Below, in pieces: positions 9,201 to 15,316 of a DNA stretch of 15,625 nt (position 1 is its first letter; each line of letters begins with the position of its first letter). The translations under genes and the position numbers were made by a program. Under the pieces are notes generated by a model. That model did no database searches. It saw only the letters and a list, made by a program, of their open reading frames with translations, and was not told the DNA's origin. Origin of the DNA: Phormidesmis priestleyi (GTDB lineage: Bacteria > Cyanobacteriota > Cyanobacteriia > Phormidesmidales > Phormidesmidaceae); NCBI GenBank assembly GCA_003242115.1, contig QBMP01000040.1:4834-20458 (forward strand), given 5' to 3'.

Positions 9201-9589
9201 TGCAGCTGAGTTACCACAGTTGCCATCCGGTCTAAGATATCGGCCTCATCGACAGTCGCACCCGCTAGCTGAGCTGACATCAACAGCTTCAAGCAATCGT
9301 AACCCTGGAAAATCAGCCCCTCCATTTCTACACTAATCACAGTGTCTGAGTGGCAAAGCGCCTTGAAAACATCTTCAAGAGAGTGAGTGGTGTTTTTGAC
9401 GGCATCGAGGCCGACGCTGGCCGAGGCTCCTTTGAGCGTGTGGGCAGCGCGCATCAGGTTATGCACCTTTTGCACGCTGAACGTCTCTCTAAGATTTTGC
9501 AGTTCATCGTCCATCGTTTGCAAGAGTTCGGCAGATTCTTGCAAAAAGTACTGATAGGTTTGATCAGAAACCGAGTTTTCTGTAATCAT
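6209..9589 (-). CDS. pixL: PixL-type CheA hybrid histidine kinase with C-terminal receiver
   Basis: A 1126-residue CheA-type kinase, the expected signalling core of the phototaxis system. Order of domains: HPt (about 1-110) with phospho-acceptor H50 in AAHTLKGASASVGL; a helical region (about 150-260) typical of cyanobacterial PixL/PilL proteins; a long disordered linker (about 265-465) rich in Ala, Ser, Pro and Lys, including three ATNA repeats; a dimerisation-like helix (about 470-520); a HATPase domain (about 620-795) with N670 in HLVRNAFDHG, then DDGLGL and SGRGVGLDAV boxes; a CheW-like domain (about 800-965); and a receiver (about 990-1110) with D1040 in CDIEMPG. The fused receiver may act as a phosphate sink or output. 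The pixJ gene lies upstream across a 175-bp gap, and cheW overlaps its end. The name rests on gene order and the CBCR receptor; PilL-type kinases share this layout. Confidence 0.92.
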   Translation of the reverse strand: MITENSVSDQTYQYFLQESAELLQTMDDELQNLRETFSVQKVHNLMRAAHTLKGASASVGLDAVKNTTHSLEDVFKALCHSDTVISVEMEGLIFQGYDCLKLLMSAQLAGATVDEADILDRMATVVTQLQTMLGDRFGQGGHLPTSSELGFDMTKSIFEVGVAQRIDALAGALAEGDPEEVIDLLETQMEVFIGLAESLDLPGFGSIAETTLIALAQSPDKILEIAAVALADYKAAQAQVLAGDRLQGGTPSSALRAFCGELAPPLPAPTAVAATNAATNAATNAEPPTQSMSSQLTHQSSKRQAQRQEKIKAKTRARRSRSAASMPAKASWLKRLWTALSKPIGGSNPTSRDPNHAEQGKNAAKLNGSTTPSVPANFTDYAAEGDEPADLALFDLVPSSLSEINLPFAQLISEADFDSDSIDLAELTPLDLNAFAIDSSSADPSAGSALLPTIEPPSVPLRPQNNATIRMSVDHLDQLSQAMGELLTHQNRQALYNEQLAALVKKLLSRIAQQQQQLNRQRNESPIGHSSQKNQPQTPLSTASASTHSAYTHFDSLELDQYSDVQLLAQSFLEETVQQSESAEAIDLFVRRSAQELEKQKRLLANTRETLLSARMLPLEKIFQRFPSALSRLQIQHNKPVELVLVGEDVLVDKVIADKLYDPLLHLVRNAFDHGIESAESRLQQNKSAQGIITIEALQRGRHLVINVKDDGLGLNLEMIRSKAVESQFITAEEAAQLNPDQIVDLLFEAGFSTASEVDDLSGRGVGLDAVRAQVRSLQGWVSVSYAPGTGTCFSLQIPSSLTIAKLLLCQAQGRIYALIADAIEHILMPTAAQVKVWDGGKMLTWQANGEEYLLPVNALAEVLQYASPMPNHRLTGTHSDIRLAVSNPVILLNHQGTLVGIEVDQLLGEQELVISSLGETIVPPAYLYGSSILPDGQLTLVLDGVMLAKIVLDQRNQGSIDISVSDDVTAPSPTRLNPAKSEPAFIKKLILTVDDSITVRNALTEALQKADYQVIQARDGAEALQQLQRYPDVQAILCDIEMPGMNGFEFLKARQQMPEIAAIPTIMLTSRAGSKHRFLTKELGATTYLTKPYLTPQLLKTVADAIEEKNEDKTQQPSLVGDSHE
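6223..6227 (-). promoter_or_regulatory. Shine-Dalgarno site of the downstream cheW gene, within pixL
   Basis: AGGAG lies six bases before the cheW ATG, inside the last codons of pixL. Few genes here have such a site; with the 8-bp gene overlap it points to translational coupling of the two proteins. Confidence 0.6.
8738..8773 (-). repeat. 12-bp tandem repeat (three copies) in the pixL linker
   Basis: GTTTGTGGCGGC, ATTTGTGGCGGC and GTTTGTAGCAGC lie in tandem and encode three ATNA units in the disordered linker between the N-terminal phosphotransfer part and the kinase core. Being a multiple of three, copy changes only alter linker length. Confidence 0.75.
8851..8866. repeat. 16-bp perfect palindrome around a HIP1 octamer
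   Basis: GCAGGCGATCGCCTGC is a perfect palindrome in pixL, centred on the cyanobacterial HIP1 octamer GCGATCGC (8855-8862). It is a longer dyad than the other HIP1 copies in the window. It is probably just a HIP1 site in favourable context. Confidence 0.55.
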
Positions 9590-9672
9590 GGGTAGGGTAA
9601 GAAAATAAAAGCTTGCTTGAGCCTGTTGGCGGTGTGGTGGCTTTTTGAAAGAGAAAGTGAAGAGAATAAGGC

Positions 9673-9764
9673 GCGAAACCCAACACCTGCTTAATCCATC
9701 TGTAGAAGATCAGTAGAAGATCGAGGGATGTAAGAGAGTTGGGTTTCGCTGGGCGTAACCCAAC
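9673..9764. repeat. Palindromic element in the pixJ-pixL gap
   Basis: GCGAAACCCAAC (9673-9684) is a perfect 12-bp inverted copy of GTTGGGTTTCGC (9738-9749). The right arm also forms a tight second hairpin, GTTGGGTT (9738-9745) with AACCCAAC (9757-9764), abutting the pixJ stop codon at 9765. The 53-bp loop holds a perfect 10-bp direct repeat GTAGAAGATC (9702-9711, 9713-9722). From memory, GTTGGGTTTCGC/AACCCAAC palindromes are frequent dispersed repeats between cyanobacterial genes, so this may be a MITE-like or REP-like copy. In the pixJ-to-pixL transcript it would fold right after the pixJ stop and could dampen or stabilise downstream expression. No T tract follows, so it is not a classical terminator. 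Confidence 0.65.
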
Positions 9765-12700
9765 CTAACGAACTTTGAACTTACCGGCGCTAGATTGAAG
9801 CGCTTCAGCAGTATCCAACACCTGCTGAATAGAATGCGCTAGCTCATGGGAGTTTTCAGAGGTTTGTTTGGCAATCTCTGTCGCTTCGGTCATGGTTTGA
9901 GTCACCACTTTAAATTCGTCAGCCTGCTTGTGAGTGGTCTGGGTGATACCGGCAATGAGCTGACTAATTTGACTGGTGGCTTCTACAATGGCCGTCAGGT
10001 TTTGACGGGCATTAGTCACCATGTCGGTACCTTCTGCGACCTGCTGAATGCCGGTTTCCATCGCGGTCGAGACTTCCGCCGTGCCCGTCTGAATTTCTTG
10101 AACAAACTGCTCAATTTCAGTGGCGGCTTCTGCCGATTGGCGAGCGAGCGATCGCACCTCATCAGCCACTACCGCAAATCCGCGACCGTACTGCCCCGCC
10201 CGCGTTGCTTCAATCGAAGCATTGAGCGCTAGCAGCTGCGTTTGAGTCGTAAAGTGGCCAATCAGGCTAACAATTTTAGACACCTTTTGCGAAGACTCGC
10301 TCAGGCGCTTCACCCGCTGGTTGGTTTCAGCCACTGTTGAACGAATCGCCATGATGCCATCTACTGTTCGGTTCATTGCCAAGTCACCCTGCTGCACAAT
10401 TTGGTTAGCCTGCTGGGTAGCGGCTTCTACCTGCTGCGCATCTTGAGCCACCGCTTCAGTCGAACTCACCATTTTTTGGATGCGAGTTAAGGCTTGCGCT
10501 AGCACCTTTGCCTGCTGCTCCGCTTGCTGGGTTACCGCCAGGGTCGAAACTTCGCTGAGTTTAGAGGTTTCGCTCACTTGGTTAGCCGCATCCTGTACCT
10601 GCAAGACAATTTTTTGTAGGCTTTGCAACGTGTTGTTGTAAACGCTCGCCACAGTACCTACCTCTGTTTCAGTCACTTGTCCGCGTACAGTCAAATCACC
10701 TTGCATCGCTGGGCCAACCGCCTTCAGTAGCTGCATTACCTGCTCTTGAATCAGCTCTTTAGACGCTTTTTCGCGATCGGCAGTTTCGGTAAGCTCGGCT
10801 GTTTTCTCTTTGACCTGATTGAGATAGTCAGCTTGCTGCAAGGCAAAGTTTAGCTGTGCGCCAATTCGGTGAACAAAGTGCACATCATTTTCTGACCATT
10901 CGCGCGGGCCATGACACTGATGGACTGCAAATAAGCCCCAAAGGACGTCGCCTTGAAGTAAAGGAACGACCAGGCTGGCCTTGACCTGTAGCTCAGAAAG
11001 TAGATCTGCTAGGCAATCTGGCAAATCCAAAGACTCAACATCATTGACGACCCAGTAGCGGCCTTTGCGATAGTTTTCGGCTTGGTCTTCAGCAAAGCAG
11101 TGATCCTGCACTTTAGTTGCCATTGCCGAGCGCACGCCAGCGGCAACATCTTCAACCACAAACTCTCCGACGCTGTAGTTTTCCTCTGCATCGAATTGAT
11201 ACAGGCCCACTCTGTCTGCTTGCAGCATTTGGCGAATGTCACGAGCCGTTGCCTTCAAGGTTTGAGGCAAGTCGGTAGTTTGGCGCAAACGATCCGTAAT
11301 TTTGCTGATCATTTGCTCTTGCTCGGTGGTTTGAGCGAGTCGCTTGAGATAGTTGGCCTGCTGCATAGCCGCGCCTAGCTGCAAGCCAATTTGCTTGAGG
11401 GCGTTGATTTCGGCTTCTGCCCAAGAGCGAGGCTGAGCGTTTTGATATGCGCCTAGCAAACCCCAGAGCTGACCTTCGCTGAAAATCGGCACCGTCATGT
11501 AGGCGTTGATACCGCATTCTTCAAACATTTCAATATCCACCGGATCGTGATCGGCAGCGTAGATATTGTTGACGATTAGGCTCTCTTGCTTGCTGTATGG
11601 CCCGCCTTTAGTTTCTTTTAAGTCAATTTTGGGCCAAATAGCTGACAGGGTTTGGGCGGACGCGGCTTCTGTGCGGCTATTCGCAGCGGTTTCTAGCTTC
11701 CAGTCAGCATTGAAGCGGTAAATGGCCACGCGATCGCACTTCAGCAACTGCCTAACCGCTCGCTGCGTCGTATTCAGCGCCTGCTGAGCATCCTGTGGCT
11801 GCAAGATTTGAGGAATAATTTCAGCGACTGAGCGCCCCATCTGTGCTGCTTTAGTCATCTGCGCCGACTGCGACTGCAATTGAGCCACATAATCGGCTCC
11901 TTTCAGGCTATTCTCCATCTCACGACTAACGTCTTGCAAAATTTTGGTATCACTCTCTAGCCAGTGCCGAGGGCCGCTGTGCTGAAAGGCGCTGAGCAAG
12001 CCCCAAAGTTTGCCGCCCTGCCTAATCGCAACAATTAAGAAGGACTTAACGCCAAAATGCTCCAAGGTTTGGACATGGCAGTCGCTCAACCCGGCTGCAT
12101 ACACATCATCCGCGAGAAAAGGCTGCTCAGTATTGCGAAACCGCCCACCCTGATTTTTTTGAACGTAGGTATCTTCCCAAGCGCTGCCAACCAAAGAGGG
12201 CCAGCCGCCAGCCCCAGATTCGTAGATGAAGTCACCAAAATAATCTGGACGAAATTTGTAAATGCAGACACGCTCTGCGTTTAAAAGCTGACGAACTTCT
12301 TGCACAGCCGTTTGATAAATTTTTTCAGCATAAGCTGTGTTGCTAATCTTGCTGATAATTTCAGGTAAAGCTTCCTGGTTTTCGGCAGATTTAGTCAGCT
12401 CTTCAGTCAGCTCTGCCTGATTCAGTGCGACGCCAACTAGATCACCGATTTGAGACAGTAGCTTGATTTCATTGCTGTCCCAGTACCGAGCGCCACTGTG
12501 CTGATAGACCGCCAGAAATCCCCAAAGCTTTTGCCCTTGAAAAATACTCACAAGTGCGCAAGCTTTAATATTCAAATCTGTTAGAAGATCAGCGTAGCAA
12601 GAGCTGAGATCGGCAGCTTGATCAACATTGTTGACAATCACCGGCTTGTGCTGACGAAGGCACCCGCCCTGCTGCTCTTTGAGGTAAGAATCTGCTGAAA

Positions 12701-13655
12701 TGACCCCTAACATAGGCGCTAATTGGCCGACTTTGGACTCAAAAACAAATTGGACGCTGTAGTCTTGGCGAAACTGACAAATGGCAACGCGATCTGCATT
12801 TAAGAGCTTTCTAACATCTTGAGTAGCGCTGCGGAAGATGGCTTCTTTACCAGATGCCTGACGAACTTTGTTGCCTAGGCCAGCTAGCAGCCGCCGCTCT
12901 GCCTGAAAAGTCAAAGACTGAAGATTGACCTGTAGCTCAGAAGTCACCAAGTAGAGGAAACTAATCTCATTCTCGCCCCACTGCCTAGGGGCGTTGCACT
13001 GCTGCATGACCAAAAGGCCCCAGAGCTGATTTTCCTGAAAAATCGGTAGGCTCAGGCTTGCTTGCACCTGAAACTGGTTGAATAGCTGCATTTGGTGCGG
13101 TGTGATGGTGGCTTCTGTCGCATCGTGGATAGCCACTGATGACTGCTGTTTGTAGCTTTGGACGCTATTGCTGCCAAAAGCTATAGCCGGAAGTGACTCG
13201 CCCAGCATGGGGCTGTAGCCAGCACTGAGCGATTCGGCAATCACACTGCCTTGAGTTTCTGATTGAAAGCGGTATATGAGCGATCGCTCCACCTTAAAAC
13301 GCTGGCGAATTTCAGCAACAGCAATCTGATAGAGATTTTCAACATTAGTTGCTTGCACCATTTGATTTGCGATGCTGAAGGCTCTTTTGCCCTCGCGCTT
13401 GGGCAAATCTTGAAGTGAAGAGGTCAATAAGTCGGCAGTCGAATGAGCCAAAGATAATTTTAATGAAGAAACATCAGTAATCGGCTCATGTGCCATCGGC
13501 TCAGTCGAAATATCTTCAGAAGAGAGACTCAGTTCGGTTGTTCCCTCATTTTCAAGCATTTGTACAGCGTTACTTTGGCTAGTAGGGAATTCAGCAGGAT
13601 ACTCGTTGTCTTGCATATTTTCAGATTCGTTCCGAGAAGCATTGGTAGTTGTCAT
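9765..13655 (-). CDS. pixJ: PixJ-type phototaxis receptor: five GAF (cyanobacteriochrome) domains, HAMP-like, MCP
   Basis: A 1296-residue methyl-accepting chemoreceptor that should bind bilin and sense light. I use the ATG at 13655; a TTG at 13697 would add 14 residues. After an acidic disordered N-terminus (1-100) come five GAF domains: GAF1 (about 105-248), GAF2 (268-411), GAF3 (441-581), GAF4 (620-768), GAF5 (795-941). A HAMP-like segment (about 972-1018, with GDLTVRG) and an MCP signalling domain (about 1032-1292, tip [20 protein letters not shown]) follow. GAF3 has W493-E494-D495 and C526-H527, the hallmarks of red/green CBCRs. GAF5 has D851-H852-C853-F854 and C881-L882, the DXCF two-cysteine type. 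GAF2 has C353-Y354; GAF4 has V706-D707 and GAF1 H187-Q188 where Cys-His would be. No transmembrane helix is seen, so it is probably cytoplasmic or held in a receptor array. It lies between pixI and pixL. Confidence 0.92.
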   Translation of the reverse strand: MTTTNASRNESENMQDNEYPAEFPTSQSNAVQMLENEGTTELSLSSEDISTEPMAHEPITDVSSLKLSLAHSTADLLTSSLQDLPKREGKRAFSIANQMVQATNVENLYQIAVAEIRQRFKVERSLIYRFQSETQGSVIAESLSAGYSPMLGESLPAIAFGSNSVQSYKQQSSVAIHDATEATITPHQMQLFNQFQVQASLSLPIFQENQLWGLLVMQQCNAPRQWGENEISFLYLVTSELQVNLQSLTFQAERRLLAGLGNKVRQASGKEAIFRSATQDVRKLLNADRVAICQFRQDYSVQFVFESKVGQLAPMLGVISADSYLKEQQGGCLRQHKPVIVNNVDQAADLSSCYADLLTDLNIKACALVSIFQGQKLWGFLAVYQHSGARYWDSNEIKLLSQIGDLVGVALNQAELTEELTKSAENQEALPEIISKISNTAYAEKIYQTAVQEVRQLLNAERVCIYKFRPDYFGDFIYESGAGGWPSLVGSAWEDTYVQKNQGGRFRNTEQPFLADDVYAAGLSDCHVQTLEHFGVKSFLIVAIRQGGKLWGLLSAFQHSGPRHWLESDTKILQDVSREMENSLKGADYVAQLQSQSAQMTKAAQMGRSVAEIIPQILQPQDAQQALNTTQRAVRQLLKCDRVAIYRFNADWKLETAANSRTEAASAQTLSAIWPKIDLKETKGGPYSKQESLIVNNIYAADHDPVDIEMFEECGINAYMTVPIFSEGQLWGLLGAYQNAQPRSWAEAEINALKQIGLQLGAAMQQANYLKRLAQTTEQEQMISKITDRLRQTTDLPQTLKATARDIRQMLQADRVGLYQFDAEENYSVGEFVVEDVAAGVRSAMATKVQDHCFAEDQAENYRKGRYWVVNDVESLDLPDCLADLLSELQVKASLVVPLLQGDVLWGLFAVHQCHGPREWSENDVHFVHRIGAQLNFALQQADYLNQVKEKTAELTETADREKASKELIQEQVMQLLKAVGPAMQGDLTVRGQVTETEVGTVASVYNNTLQSLQKIVLQVQDAANQVSETSKLSEVSTLAVTQQAEQQAKVLAQALTRIQKMVSSTEAVAQDAQQVEAATQQANQIVQQGDLAMNRTVDGIMAIRSTVAETNQRVKRLSESSQKVSKIVSLIGHFTTQTQLLALNASIEATRAGQYGRGFAVVADEVRSLARQSAEAATEIEQFVQEIQTGTAEVSTAMETGIQQVAEGTDMVTNARQNLTAIVEATSQISQLIAGITQTTHKQADEFKVVTQTMTEATEIAKQTSENSHELAHSIQQVLDTAEALQSSAGKFKVR

Positions 13656-13738
13656 GGTAAATAGTTGTGAATCGAGTTGTGAATGAGTAAGTGGCAAGCG
13701 AAGTTGGCCGGAACAAGCAATGAACTAAAGAAATGAGC

Positions 13739-13770
13739 CAGAAGCATGAAAAAGAAATTAAGTGCTTCTG
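13739..13770. repeat. Inverted repeat across the pixI stop codon
   Basis: CAGAAGCA (13739-13746) and TGCTTCTG (13763-13770) are perfect 8-bp arms with a 16-base loop containing the pixI stop (13758-13760). One arm is in the last codons of pixI and the other in the gap before pixJ. It could shape read-through or mRNA decay between pixI and pixJ. Confidence 0.5.
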
Positions 13771-14318
13771 CTTCGGTGAGACAGCCAAAGCGGTGAGTTA
13801 ACAATACTGGTCACACTCAGTACGGTGCCGCCTTGCTGTGGGCAATAGCCAAATACAAAAGGTTCTAGGCTGGCTGGGCAAAGTCCAGACTCCATATGAA
13901 TATCGGCATAATCAAACAAACTGACATCACTGACCTGCTCAACGACTAAGCCCAGCGAGTGGCCTGCTGATTGCACCACAATCACAAAGGGGGGCATCAC
14001 CATCTGAGACTGTTGACAGAGCGGTGTGTAGCCTAAAAGATGGTTAAGATCCACTAGCCAGAGCGTTTCTCCTTGCCAACTGCACACCCCCAAAATGCAT
14101 CCCGGCATGTCAGGAACCGGAAAAATGTCTTCCAAAGACAGTTGCATAACCTCTACAATTTGCTCTAAAGGCAGTAAAGCATCGTTTTTCTGAGAAAGCA
14201 CAAATCGCAAAAAGCGCTGACGATTATCGACCGGCAGGGGCATTAATCCCAGCGGATCTCGCTGGCGGCTAGCGACATTTGGAGGCTTGAGCGTGGGTTC
14301 ATTTTCAGTTACTAGCAT
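13758..14318 (-). CDS. pixI: PixI-type CheW coupling protein
   Basis: A 186-residue CheW-family adaptor that should link the PixJ receptor to the PixL kinase. After a Pro-rich ~30-residue N-terminus, the CheW domain runs from about residue 34 (RFLRFVLSQKNDALLPLEQI) through GVCSWQGETLWLVDLNHLLG and FVIVVQSAGHSLGLVVEQVS to the C-terminus. The GETLWLVDL stretch is the usual loop-strand of CheW domains. It starts at an ATG (14318) without a Shine-Dalgarno sequence, 84 bp after pixH, and ends about 100 bp before pixJ. It lacks the low-complexity insert of the other CheW in this cluster. Family is certain; the pixI name follows from the H-I-J-L order. Confidence 0.9.
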   Translation of the reverse strand: MLVTENEPTLKPPNVASRQRDPLGLMPLPVDNRQRFLRFVLSQKNDALLPLEQIVEVMQLSLEDIFPVPDMPGCILGVCSWQGETLWLVDLNHLLGYTPLCQQSQMVMPPFVIVVQSAGHSLGLVVEQVSDVSLFDYADIHMESGLCPASLEPFVFGYCPQQGGTVLSVTSIVNSPLWLSHRSRST

Positions 14319-14378
14319 GATGTTTCTTTAAGGTTGCTTTAGAAAACTATCTCTAAAAATCTAATGAAGTAAATCGCC

Positions 14379-14410
14379 TGAAATAAAGCGGGTGATGTAA
14401 GTTTATTTCA
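14379..14410. repeat. Inverted repeat across the pixH stop codon
   Basis: TGAAATAAA (14379-14387) and TTTATTTCA (14402-14410) are perfect 9-bp arms around a 14-base loop. One arm covers the last codons and stop (14403-14405) of pixH and the other the gap before pixI. It is entirely AT-rich apart from one G-C pair, so a weak RNA hairpin; it lacks a following T tract. Confidence 0.5.
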
Positions 14411-14765
14411 TCAGTTTTTCAACGGTTTGAGTGAGCTGCTGCTGATTGACAGGTTTAGTCAGATAGGCATCTGCGCCCAGCATAGAGCCCCAAAGCTTAT
14501 CGGCTTCAGTGCCCTTGGTAGAGCAGATAACAACCGGAATATTTTGAGTACTGACATCTGTTTTTAGATCTCGGCAAAATTCAAAGCCGCTTTGCCCCGG
14601 CAAAACAACATCTAGAAATACGAGATCGGGGGGAGAACTTTTTAGCATTTGCAAAGCTTCCTCGCTGCTTTGAGCGCTGGTCACAGTAATGCCAGACTGC
14701 TGTAAATAGCGAGTCAGGAGTTCTCTGTCAGTGAGACTGTCTTCTACGATTAGAGCGGTTGCCAT
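14403..14765 (-). CDS. pixH: PixH-type single-domain response regulator (CheY-like)
   Basis: A 120-residue stand-alone receiver domain. The acidic pocket is E8-D9, the phospho-acceptor is D52 in FLDVVLPG, the switch Ser/Thr is at 82-83 in ICSTKG, and the conserved Lys is K104 in YLTKP. There is no output domain, so it should act by protein contact, as PixH/PilH/CheY proteins do, taking phosphate from PixL and acting on the pilus motility machinery or as a phosphate sink. It sits between the PixG-type receiver gene and pixI. The ATG at 14765 has no Shine-Dalgarno sequence; a 12-bp direct repeat lies 20 bp upstream. Length and motifs are complete. Confidence 0.93.
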   Translation of the reverse strand: MATALIVEDSLTDRELLTRYLQQSGITVTSAQSSEEALQMLKSSPPDLVFLDVVLPGQSGFEFCRDLKTDVSTQNIPVVICSTKGTEADKLWGSMLGADAYLTKPVNQQQLTQTVEKLMK

Positions 14766-14785
14766 AGGTCGTGGTTGGGGTATGT

Positions 14786-14811
14786 ATTACAGTTGAACAA
14801 TTACAGTTGAA
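14786..14811 (-). promoter_or_regulatory. Direct repeat upstream of pixH
   Basis: ATTACAGTTGAA is present twice (14786-14797 and 14800-14811), 14 bp apart, beginning 20 bp before the pixH ATG. On the coding strand it reads TTCAACTGTAAT. Two perfect 12-bp copies in a 98-bp gap could be a regulator site or a small duplication. Confidence 0.45.
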
Positions 14812-14863
14812 TAAATCTTTCTAGCCAAAACTACTCAATATTTAGGCTAGACGTGAGAAAACT

Positions 14864-15316
14864 TCATAGAGGAGAAAGAACACTCCCTGATGGGGTAGTT
14901 GAGCTATGTGGGGCAAGGTTGCGCAAATGCTTTTTCAGCACTTTAGAAACTTTTTTGTGCTGAATAGGCTTACCTAAAAAGCCAGAAGCACCGACGATTC
15001 TTGCCCTTACACGATCAGCAATTCCATCATTACTGGTCACAATAACGACCGGAATGTCTTTAAAAGCGGAGATTCGACGAATTTGTGAGCAAACCTCATA
15101 GCCATTGGCAATCGGCATTACCAAATCTAAGAAAATCAGCTTTGGCTTAAGCTCAATCAACATCGGCAGCGCCTGTAGTGGGTCAGGCACGTTGGTATAC
15201 TGATAACCTAAGCCTTCAATAATCTCAGCCATGATGCGGCTGTCCGCAGAGCTGTCGTCGATATAAACAATTTGAGGAGCGTTGTTTTTGGCTTTTCTGC
15301 CGACCCGATCACTCAA
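14864..15316 (-). CDS. PixG/PatA-type response regulator, receiver part (possibly a fragment)
   Basis: A receiver domain of the PatA/PixG type. From the TTG at 15316 it gives 150 residues: acidic pair D20-D21, phospho-acceptor D64 in IFLDLVMPIANGYE, switch T94 in VVIVTSNDG, and K116 in FLGKP, then a short Ser/Pro tail. The ALPMLIELKP and NDGIADRVRARIVGAS segments are very like the C-terminal receivers of PatA/PixG proteins, which carry an N-terminal PATAN domain. Here the frame stays open upstream to 15601 without ATG or GTG and then meets TAG, so the true start is unclear and TTG is only the first bacterial-type start available. The gene lies where pixG should be, before pixH. The receiver is certain; completeness is not. 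Confidence 0.8.
   Translation of the reverse strand: MSDRVGRKAKNNAPQIVYIDDSSADSRIMAEIIEGLGYQYTNVPDPLQALPMLIELKPKLIFLDLVMPIANGYEVCSQIRRISAFKDIPVVIVTSNDGIADRVRARIVGASGFLGKPIQHKKVSKVLKKHLRNLAPHSSTTPSGSVLSPL

Noticed and set aside
9738..9764. Pix intercistronic hairpin as a rho-independent terminator of pixJ
   Set aside because: No T tract follows on the minus strand; the sequence after the stem is mixed.
9846..10232. 128-codon plus-strand frame opposite the PixJ signalling domain
   Set aside because: It is antisense to the conserved MCP domain and reads as a codon-bias shadow; the peptide resembles no family.
13656..13697. TTG start adding 14 residues to PixJ
   Set aside because: No Shine-Dalgarno sequence precedes it, the added residues are low in information, and an ATG follows at 13655; kept only as an alternative.
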